Assembly (NCBI RefSeq): GCF_004364315.1
Contig: NZ_SOBR01000001.1
Coordinates: 682,578 to 746,577 of the forward strand
Source of the DNA: Chromohalobacter marismortui
GTDB lineage: Bacteria > Pseudomonadota > Gammaproteobacteria > Pseudomonadales > Halomonadaceae
Length of the DNA stretch: 64,000 nucleotides
Direction of reading: 5' to 3'
Numbering within the stretch: the stretch's first letter is position 1; each line of letters opens with the position of its first letter. The notes beneath the pieces are model-generated. The model saw nothing but the letters and a program-made list of their open reading frames with translations, did not search any database and was not told where the DNA came from. A program made the translations under genes and the position numbers. Positions 27,322 to 35,820 of the stretch are shown here, one piece after another.

Positions 27322-27329
27322 TGTATACA
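27322..27329. promoter_or_regulatory. TGTATACA palindrome upstream of the purine permease
   Basis: An 8-base palindrome inside TATGTATACAAAATC, about 40 bases upstream of the permease start. Sites of this shape are common for GntR-type regulators, but no GntR gene adjoins it, so the call is weak. Confidence 0.25.
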
Positions 27330-27416
27330 AAATCATGTAGCAATGACCAAGCAAGCGGAATGCCAAGTTGACGTGGCGGTCAGGCCCCATGACAGCGCGA
27401 CCGTGGCGCGACGCGG

Positions 27417-28778
27417 TCATGTGGAGGAATGTGCCATGTGCCTCGAGGGTGCGGCGTGCGTACCGCTTGCATCACGTTGGTGCACTGGCCGGCCGCTGGC
27501 CCAGGTGGCGTGGACGCTGCGGTCGTCACCCAGCATCATCAGCGCGAACAGACGCTCGCCGAGCGTTTCGGCGACCTGGGTTCGCCGTGCCATGAGGGGG
27601 GTGGCGGTGAGGTCCAGCACGACCAGGTCGGCTTCATGGCCGGCTTTGAGACGGCCGATGCAATCCGCCAGGTGCAGGGCACGGGCGTTGCCCAGCGTGA
27701 GCCGATAGAACCCTTGCCATGCCGTCAGCGGCTGGCCGAGCAAGGCGCCCACCTGATAGGCGCCTTGCAGGGTCGTCAAGCCGCACAGGCCGGTGCCGGC
27801 GCCCACGTCGCTGGCCAGGGAGGTGGCCACGCCGGCTTCGCGTGTGGCGAGGCGGTCGAAGAGCCCGCTGCCCAGAAACAGGTTGGAGGTCGGCGAAAAG
27901 GCGATGTTGGCGCCGGCCTCGGCGAGCCGTGCGCGCTCGTTGGCGGAGAGATGGATGCCGTGGGCATAAGTGCTGCGTGGGCCGACCAGACCATGGCGCT
28001 CGTAGACGGCGAGATAGTCGCGGCATTCGGGAAACAGCTCGGCGACCCAAGCCAGTTCGCCACGGTTTTCCGAGAGGTGGCTTTGCAGATACAGGCTGGC
28101 ATCGTTGCGCAGCACGCCGCCCACGGCATCCAGTTGCTCGCGGCTGGATGTCGGCGCGAAGCGGGGTGTCAGCGAATACGCCAGACGGTCCTTGCCGTGC
28201 CAGTCGGCGATCAGCCGTTCGCTGTCGCGGATGCCGCCGACGGCGGTGTCGATCAGAGCCTCGGGGGCATGGCGATCCATCAGTACCTTGCCGGCCAGCA
28301 GGCGCAACCGGCGGGCTCGGGCGGCGGAGAAGATACTGTCCACCGAGCCGGGATGCGAGGTGCAGAACACTTGGGCGGTGGTGGTGCCGCCGCGCAGGAG
28401 TTCATCGAGGAATCGTTCGGCGACCTCCTCGGCGTGCGCCCGTTCGGCGAAGCGACATTCGGCGGGAAAGGTGTAGTCGTTGAGCCAGTCGAGCAGTTCG
28501 CGTCCGAACGAGGCGATGATGTCGAGCTGCGAATAATGCACATGGCTGTCGATGAAGCCGGGCATGATCAGTTTGCCACGGTAGTCGACGATCTCGAGCC
28601 CTGCCGGCACGTGCGGTGCCAGCGTGGTGTAGTCATCGACGGCGTGGATATGGCCGTTCTCCAGCCAGACGGCGCCGTCCTCCCAGTAGCGCAGGCTATC
28701 CGGGCGTGGCACGGGGGACTCGCCGGGATCGTCGTCGAAGGTCAGCACGGCACCGCGCAGGAGTCGGGAGTCGGTCAT
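27417..28778 (-). CDS. guaD: Guanine deaminase
   Basis: A 453-residue amidohydrolase that converts guanine to xanthine and ammonia. Zinc ligands are in PGFIDSHVHYSQLD near residue 65, QSHLSENRGEL near 220, YAHGIHLS near 260 and SLASDVGAGTGL near 310. HVHYSQLD and TTTAQVFCTSHP are wording particular to guanine deaminases. The start at 28778 (MTDSRLLRG) gives the usual length; AAGAGAG lies upstream. It sits 55 bases after xdhC, feeding its product to the xanthine dehydrogenase encoded upstream in the same run. Confidence 0.92.
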   Translation of the reverse strand: MTDSRLLRGAVLTFDDDPGESPVPRPDSLRYWEDGAVWLENGHIHAVDDYTTLAPHVPAGLEIVDYRGKLIMPGFIDSHVHYSQLDIIASFGRELLDWLNDYTFPAECRFAERAHAEEVAERFLDELLRGGTTTAQVFCTSHPGSVDSIFSAARARRLRLLAGKVLMDRHAPEALIDTAVGGIRDSERLIADWHGKDRLAYSLTPRFAPTSSREQLDAVGGVLRNDASLYLQSHLSENRGELAWVAELFPECRDYLAVYERHGLVGPRSTYAHGIHLSANERARLAEAGANIAFSPTSNLFLGSGLFDRLATREAGVATSLASDVGAGTGLCGLTTLQGAYQVGALLGQPLTAWQGFYRLTLGNARALHLADCIGRLKAGHEADLVVLDLTATPLMARRTQVAETLGERLFALMMLGDDRSVHATWASGRPVHQRDASGTHAAPSRHMAHSST

Positions 28779-28833
28779 GGGGCATGCTCTCTTGGCGTGG
28801 CTGGCCGAGACGCTCAAGGCGTCCGGCCAAGGA

Positions 28834-29700
28834 TCAATAGGTGGCACGTCGGCCGGTCACGTCACGCCACTGAGGGGGCGTGACGCCCCGGTGCGTGGCG
28901 TGCGGCGCCGCGTTCGCGAAGGTCAGCAGTTCGGCGGCGACGGCGAGGGCGATTTCGTAGGGGCGCTTGCCGTCGGCGCCGGGAATGCCGATGGGGCACC
29001 GCACCCGTGCCAGCGCGGAATCGTCGATCCCGGCTTCGCGCAGCCGGCGTCGAAAGCTCGCCCATTTGCTTCGCGAGCCGATCAGGCCCAAGGAGGCGAT
29101 GTCCGGCCTGCCCAGCAGGGCCTCGACGAGCCGGCGATCCTGATCGTGATCGTGGGTCATGACCAGGGCGTGGCTGCCCGCGGGAAGCGCGTCGATGTCC
29201 TCGGCCGGGGCCTCGGCGTCCAGGGGGCGGCAATCGACCCGTGGCGAGGGCTCGACGGCGTCGAAAGCGTCGGGACGGCTGTCGAACCAGTGTACGTGCC
29301 ATGGCAAGGGCGCCAGCAAGGGGACCAGTGCCCGTGCCACATGCCCGGCACCGAACAGCGCCACGTGCATGCTGGCGCCTGCGAAGCGCTCGAACAAGAC
29401 GCTGACGTGGCCGCCGCAGCATTGCCCGCTGCGCCCGCCCAGCGGAAAGGCTTCCAGGCACGGCGTGGCAACGCACTCGCCGCGTGCCGCCGCCGCCAGC
29501 ATCTCGCGGGCACGAGCGATGGCCTGGTATTCGAAACGACCACCGCCGAGCGTGTCGTGGCAGGCGTCGGCGGTCACCACCATCTTGGCGCCGGGCTCGC
29601 GGGGCGTGGAGCCCTCGGCTCCCACCACGCTGATCAGGACATGCGCCTGTGCCTGGCGTTGCAGGCGATGCAGGGCGGCGTCCCAGGTGTCGTCATGCAT
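28834..29700 (-). CDS. xdhC: Xanthine dehydrogenase accessory protein XdhC
   Basis: A 288-residue protein that binds and sulfurates the molybdenum cofactor before its insertion into xanthine dehydrogenase. The N-terminal domain has GSTPREPGAKM near residue 29 and the cysteine pair in GQCCGGHVSVLFE near 93. The C-terminal Rossmann-like domain has LFGAGHVARAL near 114 and GLIGSRSKWASFRRRL near 205. It overlaps the end of xdhB by eight bases, consistent with coupled production. Confidence 0.93.
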   Translation of the reverse strand: MHDDTWDAALHRLQRQAQAHVLISVVGAEGSTPREPGAKMVVTADACHDTLGGGRFEYQAIARAREMLAAAARGECVATPCLEAFPLGGRSGQCCGGHVSVLFERFAGASMHVALFGAGHVARALVPLLAPLPWHVHWFDSRPDAFDAVEPSPRVDCRPLDAEAPAEDIDALPAGSHALVMTHDHDQDRRLVEALLGRPDIASLGLIGSRSKWASFRRRLREAGIDDSALARVRCPIGIPGADGKRPYEIALAVAAELLTFANAAPHATHRGVTPPQWRDVTGRRATY

Positions 29701-32083
29701 GCGAGGTCTCCGTCACGGTCGCCTGACGCAGTGCCTGTGCGGCGAAGAGCACGCGTTCCGGCGTGGCCGGCGTATCCAGCGCCGGGCTCAGTCGATAGTC
29801 GGCGAGGCTGGCCAGCGCGTCGCGCAGTGCCGACCAGACCGAGATCGCCAGCATGAAGGGCGGTTCGCCCACGGCCTTTGAGCGATACAGGCTGGCCTGG
29901 GAATTGGGGTGCCCCTCGAGCAGTGCCACGCGGAAATCGGGTGGCGTGTCGCCGATGGTGGGGATCTTGTAGGTCGCCGGGCCATCGCTCGTCAAGCGGC
30001 CGGTCTCGTCCCACTTGAGTTCCTCGCTGGTCAGCCAGCCCATGCCCTGAATGAAGCCGCCCTCGATCTGGCCGAGATCGATCGCCGGGTTCAGGGAATC
30101 ACCCACGTCATGCAGGATATCGACGCGCGAGACTCGATATTCACCGCTCAGCGTATCGACGACGACCTCGGAGACGGCCGCACCATACGCATAGTAGTAG
30201 AAGGGGCGGCCCTGGCCCGAGGCGCGGTCGTAATGGATCAGCGGGGTGGCATAGAAGCCCGTCGCCGAGAGCGAGATGCGGCCCAGATAGGCGGCCTGGA
30301 CCAGGTCGCCCCAGGCGATGCGCCGCTCGCTCTCGCCGTGACCCGCCACCAGCTCGCCGTTCTCCAGGCGCATGGCCTCGCGGTCGAGCCGATAATGCTC
30401 GGCGGCGAAATCGAACAGCCGCTCGCGAATCTGCATCGCGGCATTGCGTGCGGCCATGCCGTTGAGGTCGGCGCCGCTCGAGGCGGCGGTCGGCGAGGTG
30501 TTGGGCACCTTGTCGGTACGCGTGGCGGAAATGCGCACGGCGGCGTTTTCCAGCCCCAGTTCGCGGGCCACGACTTGTCCGACCTTGGTATGCAGGCCCT
30601 GTCCCATTTCGGTGCCGCCGTGATTGATCATCACGCTGCCATCGGTATAGACGTGCAACAACGCTCCGGCCTGATTGAGGTGTTTGGCGGTGAACGAAAT
30701 GCCGAATTTCACCGGGGTGAGCGCCAGGCCCTTCTTGAGGACCGGGCTGCTGGCGTTGTATGCGCGAATCGCCGACCGTCGTGCCCAGTAGTCGCTGCTC
30801 GCCTCCAGTTGCGATATCAGCTCGTGCAGCAGCCCGACCTGTTCGACGCGCTGGCCGTAATGGGTGACGTCGTGTTCGGGACGGTACAGGTTGCGCTTGC
30901 GGATCGTGAGCGGGTCCTCGCCGAGATGGCGGGCGATATCGTCCATGGCGCGTTCGACGATCAGCATGCCCTGCGGGCCGCCGAAGCCGCGGAACGCCGT
31001 GTTGGAGGGCATGTGGGTGCGCGCAGGAATGCCGGTGACCCGGGCCTGGCCCAGCGAGTAGGCGTTGTCGGCATGGAACATGGCGCGGTCGACGATGGCC
31101 TCGGACAAATCCGGCGAGTGGCCGCAGTCGCCGATGACGGTGATGTCGCCGCCTTGCAGCACGCCCGCGTCGTCGAACCCCAGCCGGTAGCGGTTGTGGA
31201 ATGGATGACGCTTGCCGGTGGCGCGCATGTCGTCGCCGCGCGGCAGGCGCAGCCGCACCGCGCGCCCGGTACGACGTGCCAGCAGCGCCGCCAGGCAGGC
31301 CCATGGTGCCGCCTGGGTCTCCTTGCCACCGAACCCGCCGCCCATGCGCCGGACTTCGACGGTAACGGCGTGGAACGGGATCGCCAGGACCTCGGCGACG
31401 AGCTTCTGCACTTCACTGGGATGCTGGCTGGACGTATGCACGGTCACGCCATCGTCCTCGTTGGGCAGGGCCAGACAGGCTTGCCCCTCGAGATAGAAGT
31501 GCTCTTGCCCGCCGACGAACTGGTGAGCCTCCAGCCGATGGGGGGCGTCGTCCAGGGCGTGTTGCCAGTCACCGCGTTGCTGAACGTGCGGCGGGCGGAC
31601 CCATTCCTCGGCCTCGGCGGCGGCCACGGGGTCGAGGCGCGCGGGCAGCGCGTCGATCTCGATCTCGGCCAGCGCCACGGCGCGGCGGGCGGTCTTTAGA
31701 TCGATGGCAGCGACCGCGAACAGCGGCTGTCCTGCATAGCGGACCTCGGCGTCGGCGAGCAGCGGGTCGCCTGGAAACACCGGCCCCACATCGGTATGAC
31801 CGGGAATGTCGACCACGGTGATGACATCGACGACGCCGGGGGCACGACGCACGGCGTCGAGCTCGAGTCGGGTCAGGCGGCCATGCGCCACCCGACTCAA
31901 GCCGACCGCGACGTGCAGAGCATTCGCGGGCGCCGGCTGGTCATCGAGATAACGTGCCCGGCCGGTGACATGCAGGGTCGCGCTGTCATGGGGCGGCGCG
32001 TGCCGGGTGTCGGCCCGCGTCGCGGAGCGGTCGGAGGCTCGCGGGGCGGCCGCTGGATGTGAGAGATCAGTGAGCGTACGCAT
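29693..32083 (-). CDS. xdhB: Xanthine dehydrogenase, molybdopterin-binding subunit
   Basis: A 796-residue large subunit that oxidises hypoxanthine and xanthine to urate. VTGRARYLDDQPAPANALHV opens the first domain; RRMGGGFGGKETQ near residue 245 and AFRGFGGPQGM near 360 are cofactor loops, and the catalytic Glu lies in KAVGEPPFMLAI near 745. The start at 32083 has a good GGAGG upstream and overlaps xdhA by 17 bases. The length and split from the FAD/iron-sulfur subunit are as in Pseudomonas and Rhodobacter enzymes. Confidence 0.94.
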   Translation of the reverse strand: MRTLTDLSHPAAAPRASDRSATRADTRHAPPHDSATLHVTGRARYLDDQPAPANALHVAVGLSRVAHGRLTRLELDAVRRAPGVVDVITVVDIPGHTDVGPVFPGDPLLADAEVRYAGQPLFAVAAIDLKTARRAVALAEIEIDALPARLDPVAAAEAEEWVRPPHVQQRGDWQHALDDAPHRLEAHQFVGGQEHFYLEGQACLALPNEDDGVTVHTSSQHPSEVQKLVAEVLAIPFHAVTVEVRRMGGGFGGKETQAAPWACLAALLARRTGRAVRLRLPRGDDMRATGKRHPFHNRYRLGFDDAGVLQGGDITVIGDCGHSPDLSEAIVDRAMFHADNAYSLGQARVTGIPARTHMPSNTAFRGFGGPQGMLIVERAMDDIARHLGEDPLTIRKRNLYRPEHDVTHYGQRVEQVGLLHELISQLEASSDYWARRSAIRAYNASSPVLKKGLALTPVKFGISFTAKHLNQAGALLHVYTDGSVMINHGGTEMGQGLHTKVGQVVARELGLENAAVRISATRTDKVPNTSPTAASSGADLNGMAARNAAMQIRERLFDFAAEHYRLDREAMRLENGELVAGHGESERRIAWGDLVQAAYLGRISLSATGFYATPLIHYDRASGQGRPFYYYAYGAAVSEVVVDTLSGEYRVSRVDILHDVGDSLNPAIDLGQIEGGFIQGMGWLTSEELKWDETGRLTSDGPATYKIPTIGDTPPDFRVALLEGHPNSQASLYRSKAVGEPPFMLAISVWSALRDALASLADYRLSPALDTPATPERVLFAAQALRQATVTETSHA

Positions 32084-33509
32084 CGAGGCAGACCTCCTGG
32101 GCAGCGTCGTGGTCGATCGTCAGGCGCAGGCGCTCGAGCAGATTGGCCGCCGCGAGCTGGCGGTAGGCGGCGGAGCCCCGCACGTCATCGAGGGGCTGAA
32201 AGTCACGTGCGAGTGCCTGGCGTGCCGCATCAAAAGCAGTGATATCGGGCGGTTGCCCCTCCAGGGCCGCTTCGGTGGCCTGGGCACGTCGGGGTGTGGC
32301 ATCCATGCCGCCGAAGGCCAGATGAACGTCGTGTAGACAGCCGTTCTCCTGGCGCCAGGCGAAGGCGCCGAGCACCGCCGAAATATCGTCCTCGCGGCGC
32401 TTGGAAAGTTTCCAGACTTCCAGGTGCCGGTTTCCGGTGGGCCGAGGCAGGAAAATCGCGCGGATGAATTCGCCAGGCTCTAGGGCGGTGCGCTTGTAGT
32501 CGAGAAAGAAGTCGTCCAGGGGCAGTTGACGAGCGCCGTTGGGGCCTTCCAGCGCCAAGTGGGCATCGAGCGCGAGCAATATCGGTGGCGTGTCGCCGAT
32601 GGGCGAGGCATTGGCGATATTGCCGCCCAGCGTGCCGCGATTGCGGATCTGCGCGGAGCCCAGGCGCCGTAATAGCCGAGCGAACGCAGGATAATGCTCA
32701 TCGAGTAACGGTTCGAGGCGCGTGTAGGTGACGCTAGCGCCGATCCACCAGCCGTCGGGTGTCGCGTCGATCGTCTGCAATTCGGTGACGCGGCTGACGT
32801 CGATCAGATGCTCGAAGGCTTGGAGTCGTTGCGTGGCCTCGAGCCATAGATCGGTGGCGCCGGCCACCAGGCGCGCCGTCGGATATTGCCGTCGTAGCGC
32901 ATGCAGGGCCGTCAGGGTGATCGGCATGGCATAGCCGGTGGCATCGAGCAGGCTCCCCAAGGCGGCGACGTCGTCGGCGAGCCCGGGGGAATCCCCCCAG
33001 GGCGGGCGTACGTCGGGCTGAGCGGCCATGCGGCGTGCGGCCTTCTGGATGGGCCGGTAACCCGTACAACGACAGAGGTTACCGCCCAGGGTTGCTTCGA
33101 GGCATGCATCGTCCAGCGCGACCGGCGCCTGACGCTGGCGCTCGTGAAGCGTGAACAGCGACATGACGATACCGGGGGTGCAGAAGCCGCACTGACTGGC
33201 ATGGCATTCGACCATGGCAGCCTGGACGGGATGCAAGGCGTCGCCGCGCGCGAGCCCCTCGACGGTGACGAGGTGGCGCCCTTGTAGCTGATGGGCCGGG
33301 GTGATGCAGGCATTGATACTGTGATAGTGCAGGCGACCGTCCCGATCGGGTTCGCCGATGGCGACGGTGCATGCGCCGCAGTCGCCCGAGGCGCAGCCTT
33401 CCTTGGTGCCGGTTCGCTGCAACTCAGCGCGCAGGAGTTCCAGAACGCTGGTGTCTGGCGCCAGCGAGGCGCAGCGTTGCGCTTCGCCATTGAGGTAAAA
33501 CTCGATCAT
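32067..33509 (-). CDS. xdhA: Xanthine dehydrogenase, iron-sulfur/FAD subunit
   Basis: A 480-residue subunit. The plant-ferredoxin-like 2Fe-2S site is GCASGDCGACTV near residue 40; the second cluster uses SQCGFCTPGIVMS near 100 and GGNLCRCTGYRPI near 135. The FAD domain follows (YPTARLVAGATDLWLE near 205, RNRGTLGGNIANASPIGD near 285). I chose the ATG at 33509 (MIEFYLNGE), where homologues begin; a GTG at 33551 would add 14 residues and neither has a clear ribosome binding site. It is the first gene of the purine operon, behind a RutR-type operator. Confidence 0.92.
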   Translation of the reverse strand: MIEFYLNGEAQRCASLAPDTSVLELLRAELQRTGTKEGCASGDCGACTVAIGEPDRDGRLHYHSINACITPAHQLQGRHLVTVEGLARGDALHPVQAAMVECHASQCGFCTPGIVMSLFTLHERQRQAPVALDDACLEATLGGNLCRCTGYRPIQKAARRMAAQPDVRPPWGDSPGLADDVAALGSLLDATGYAMPITLTALHALRRQYPTARLVAGATDLWLEATQRLQAFEHLIDVSRVTELQTIDATPDGWWIGASVTYTRLEPLLDEHYPAFARLLRRLGSAQIRNRGTLGGNIANASPIGDTPPILLALDAHLALEGPNGARQLPLDDFFLDYKRTALEPGEFIRAIFLPRPTGNRHLEVWKLSKRREDDISAVLGAFAWRQENGCLHDVHLAFGGMDATPRRAQATEAALEGQPPDITAFDAARQALARDFQPLDDVRGSAAYRQLAAANLLERLRLTIDHDAAQEVCLDAYAH

Positions 33510-33563
33510 CGGAGTGTCCGTCGGGTTGTCATTGTGATCCGAGGTGCGCACGCACGTATCGAC

Positions 33564-33579
33564 ATGACCATTTGGTCAA
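33564..33579. promoter_or_regulatory. RutR-type operator between xdhA and rutR
   Basis: ATGACCATTTGGTCAA contains the perfect inverted repeat TGACCA-N2-TGGTCA. It matches the known E. coli RutR site TTGACCA-N2-TGGTCAA at all but the first base. It lies 55 bases upstream of the xdhA start and 178 upstream of the rutR start, suited to controlling both. Confidence 0.8.
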
Positions 33580-33756
33580 CTCCGTTAAGCCTTAATCAAA
33601 ATGTCGCTCATGACAAGTCCCGCGTGCGCTTGTTCATCGGCCACCGTTACGCGCATGATCGGTCGTCATGAAACCAGGCAGTGGGACGTTGCAGTGCGTT
33701 GCACCGATGACACCCGCTGGGGCAGACTTTCGTATTGGCAGACGAAGAGAGCGGTC

Positions 33757-34443
33757 ATGACATCGATGAACTCACCCGAGTTGGGAACGCGGGCGCGCAA
33801 TGAAAACGTGATTCTCGAGGCGGCCGAGCACGTGTTCGCGTGTCATGGTTATCGGGGTGCGAGCGTGCAGGCCATTGCCGAAGCGGCTGGGCTGCCCAAG
33901 TCCAACGTGCTGTATTATGTGGGGAGTAAACGCAAGCTGTACGTGGCCTTGCTCGAGCGTATGATGTCTCGTTGGAACGCCATGCTGGACGATATCAGCG
34001 AAGACGATGATCCGGGCGAGGTGCTCGAAGGCTTCATTCGTAGCAAGATGCGGCTCACGCAACGGCATCCCCAAGGTTCTCGCTTGTTCGCCGCCGAGGT
34101 GCTTCAGGGCGCCCCTTTCTTGCAGGAATATTTGCACGGTGAGTTGCGCGAATGGGTGCGCGCGCGGGCGCGTGTCTTCGAGCACTGGGCCGATAAGGGG
34201 TTGATGGACCCTGTCGATCCGGTATGGCTGATATTCTTGATCTGGTCGGCCACCCAGCACTATGCGGATTTCGAAGCCCAGATACTGGGCATTACCGACA
34301 AGACAGCGCTTGGGGAAAGCGAGTACCGTTCGGTCACCGAATTTCTGTGCCATGTCATTCTCAAGGGGTGTGGCGTTCGATCCGCAGCGCGTGTCGGTCC
34401 CTCGCGTGACCGCCAGGCTATCCAAAGTAAGGAGACAATATGA
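33757..34443 (+). CDS. rutR: TetR-family regulator, RutR-like
   Basis: A 228-residue regulator. The TetR helix-turn-helix covers about residues 14-60 (YRGASVQAIAEAAGLPKSNV, then LYYVGSKRKLY). The C-terminal domain has RLFAAEVLQGAPFL and LIFLIWSATQHYADFEAQI, which line up with E. coli RutR, the uracil- and thymine-sensing regulator. The start at 33757 follows GAAGAGAG; the frame to 33601 is unsupported. It is divergent from the xdh operon and next to a RutR box, so it probably controls purine catabolism here. Its effector, pyrimidine or purine, is not known from sequence. Confidence 0.85.
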   Translation: MTSMNSPELGTRARNENVILEAAEHVFACHGYRGASVQAIAEAAGLPKSNVLYYVGSKRKLYVALLERMMSRWNAMLDDISEDDDPGEVLEGFIRSKMRLTQRHPQGSRLFAAEVLQGAPFLQEYLHGELREWVRARARVFEHWADKGLMDPVDPVWLIFLIWSATQHYADFEAQILGITDKTALGESEYRSVTEFLCHVILKGCGVRSAARVGPSRDRQAIQSKETI

Positions 34444-34871
34444 AATTGTGGGGCATCTTGCTCCTGGTCAGCGGCGGCTTGATCGACGATTCATCGTCGT
34501 TGCCCGCGGAGCCACCAGATACGCCAGGGGCGATCACGGCACAGATCGCACGTGATCATCTGGAGTGGGCGTCAGCCACGGATGCGGAAATCTATCTCGC
34601 GCAGGCGAATGTCAGGAAGTTGCTCAAGTACCCCGCCACGGCCGTGTTTCGCGATATTCGTGCCGTAGCGCCGCGAGTCGGTGGGCCCGCCAACCGGGTC
34701 GTTTGTGGTCAGGTCAATGTGCGCTGTGAGCGTGGCGATTACACTGGGTATCGTCTGTTCGTGACCCGTCAGGACGCGCAGGCAGCGATCATGTCGTCGA
34801 GCCTGCACCGTAGTGGCTTTGATCCGCATGCCGTGGCCGCGGCGCTGATCGAGTGGCAGCAGATGGCGTAA
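34440..34871 (+). CDS. Hypothetical secreted protein coupled to rutR
   Basis: A 143-residue protein. A short hydrophobic start (KLWGILLLVSGGLI) may be a signal peptide, followed by a soluble domain with paired cysteines in VVCGQVNVRCERGDY near residue 88. I do not recognise a family. Its ATG overlaps the rutR stop (ATGA) and AAGGAG lies five bases upstream, so it is very likely translated with rutR. Its function is unknown. Confidence 0.65.
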   Translation: MKLWGILLLVSGGLIDDSSSLPAEPPDTPGAITAQIARDHLEWASATDAEIYLAQANVRKLLKYPATAVFRDIRAVAPRVGGPANRVVCGQVNVRCERGDYTGYRLFVTRQDAQAAIMSSSLHRSGFDPHAVAAALIEWQQMA

Positions 34872-34943
34872 GCGCTGGGATACATGGGGCTGTGTGCGGG
34901 GTATGGCGTTCAGCCCTATGTAGCTCAATGCTGTTGTTTGGAG

Positions 34944-35084
34944 ATGGCCTTGAAAGAACTCCCCGGAGCACTATTCGGCATCATGGTCGGGTTGGTTACG
35001 TGGCTGGTGGTGGGCAGCGTGATGGCAGGCGTCGTCACGGGGATTGCCGCAGGTATCGGGTGGGATTTATGGCGGCATCGTTAG
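34944..35084 (+). CDS. Small hypothetical membrane protein
   Basis: A 46-residue glycine- and valine-rich protein with one or two membrane spans and a basic end (WDLWRHR). The ATG at 34944 has GGAG directly before it, which is too close for a good ribosome binding site; an upstream ATG at 34884 would add 20 cysteine-containing residues. It is followed by a terminator, which supports a real transcript, but the gene call is modest. Confidence 0.4.
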   Translation: MALKELPGALFGIMVGLVTWLVVGSVMAGVVTGIAAGIGWDLWRHR

Positions 35085-35113
35085 AAGAGGGGCTTGTTCG
35101 GTGTCGGATCAAG

Positions 35114-35143
35114 ACGGCTTGGTGAATATGGCCAAGCCGTTTC
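35114..35143. terminator. Intrinsic terminator
   Basis: ACGGCTTGG pairs with CCAAGCCGT across a 9-base loop, followed by TTTC. It lies after the rutR-side genes and also faces the end of the minus-strand gene at 35150. Confidence 0.7.
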
Positions 35144-35149
35144 GGGGAA

Positions 35150-35353
35150 TCATTCCACGCTGGGGTCGTCGTCCGCTTCGCCTGACTTGAGCTCTTTGTC
35201 GGACGCTTTCATTCGCTGACGCTCGGCTTCGGCATGTTCCATGCTCTGGTAAAGCCCCAGACTCACCCCTGTATCGCTGTCGTAGACTTCATAGCGGACG
35301 TCGTTCTCGTCGGGGCCGGCGATTTTCCGTATCTCAATGGCGTCATGCAGCAT
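35150..35353 (-). CDS. Small hypothetical soluble protein
   Basis: A 67-residue charged protein with IAGPDENDVRYEVYDSDTGVSL, then a helix-like acidic/basic end (HAEAERQRMKASDKELKSG). The ATG at 35353 is chosen; a TTG nine bases earlier has AGCGAGA upstream and may be the true start. I do not recognise a family. It lies just downstream of the tRNA gene on the same strand. Confidence 0.5.
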   Translation of the reverse strand: MLHDAIEIRKIAGPDENDVRYEVYDSDTGVSLGLYQSMEHAEAERQRMKASDKELKSGEADDDPSVE

Positions 35354-35480
35354 GATAATCAATCTCGCTGAGGTTGGGGGTCGTGGCGTTGTGACTCGTC
35401 AAGGCGACGAGGGTTCCACTGCCATGGCCACACGCTGAGCGCAGCCTGGCATCTATTACCCCGAGCGTAACATACCAACG

Positions 35481-35520
35481 AAAAACCGCCGCTATGGTTG
35501 ACCCATAAGCGGCGGTTTTT
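35481..35520. terminator. Strong terminator downstream of tRNA-Pro
   Basis: AAAAACCGCCGCT pairs with AGCGGCGGTTTTT, extended by ATGG/CCAT after a one-base bulge, with a short loop. The A and T runs make it active in either direction; on the minus strand it ends the tRNA transcript. Confidence 0.85.
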
Positions 35521-35531
35521 TCTGACAATCC

Positions 35532-35608
35532 TGGTCGGAGCGACTGGATTCGAACCAGCGACCTCTGCAACCCCATTGCAGCGCGCTACCAAGCTGCGCC
35601 ACGCTCCG
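35532..35608 (-). tRNA. tRNA-Pro, anticodon GGG
   Basis: On the minus strand a complete 77-base cloverleaf can be folded. The acceptor stem is CGGAGCG/CGCTCCG, the D arm GCGC/GCGC, and the anticodon stem CTGCA/TGCAG with loop ATGGGGT, giving anticodon GGG. The T arm contains GGTTCGAATCC, and the CCA end is encoded. It stands alone and is followed by a strong terminator. It reads CCC and CCU proline codons. Confidence 0.95.
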
Positions 35609-35820
35609 TCTAGTGTGTTCCAAGGCCAACGGCCGTGGGCCCTGCCCGAGAACGATGCGTATACTACCTTGGGTTCTTGTAAATGAAAACCCTCGTTAGC
35701 GCTTTTTTTTCAAGTGCTTGCCGCATGATTGAATCCTGTGCCGCACAATCTTCCTTGATGGCGCTATAGGCGTTAGACGAAAGATGTAAAATAGTGGTGT
35801 TCCTTGGGGAGAAGACGACA

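Noticed and set aside
25752-28883. Two long plus-strand frames over the purine permease and guaD
   Set aside because: Antisense shadows; low-complexity composition and no family signature.
29909-31699. 596-codon open frame on the plus strand
   Set aside because: It lies wholly antisense to xdhB, whose motifs are intact. Long antisense frames are usual in GC-rich genes.
35343-35592. Two 77-codon minus-strand frames over the tRNA
   Set aside because: They run through the tRNA-Pro gene and its terminator; the RNA explains the sequence.
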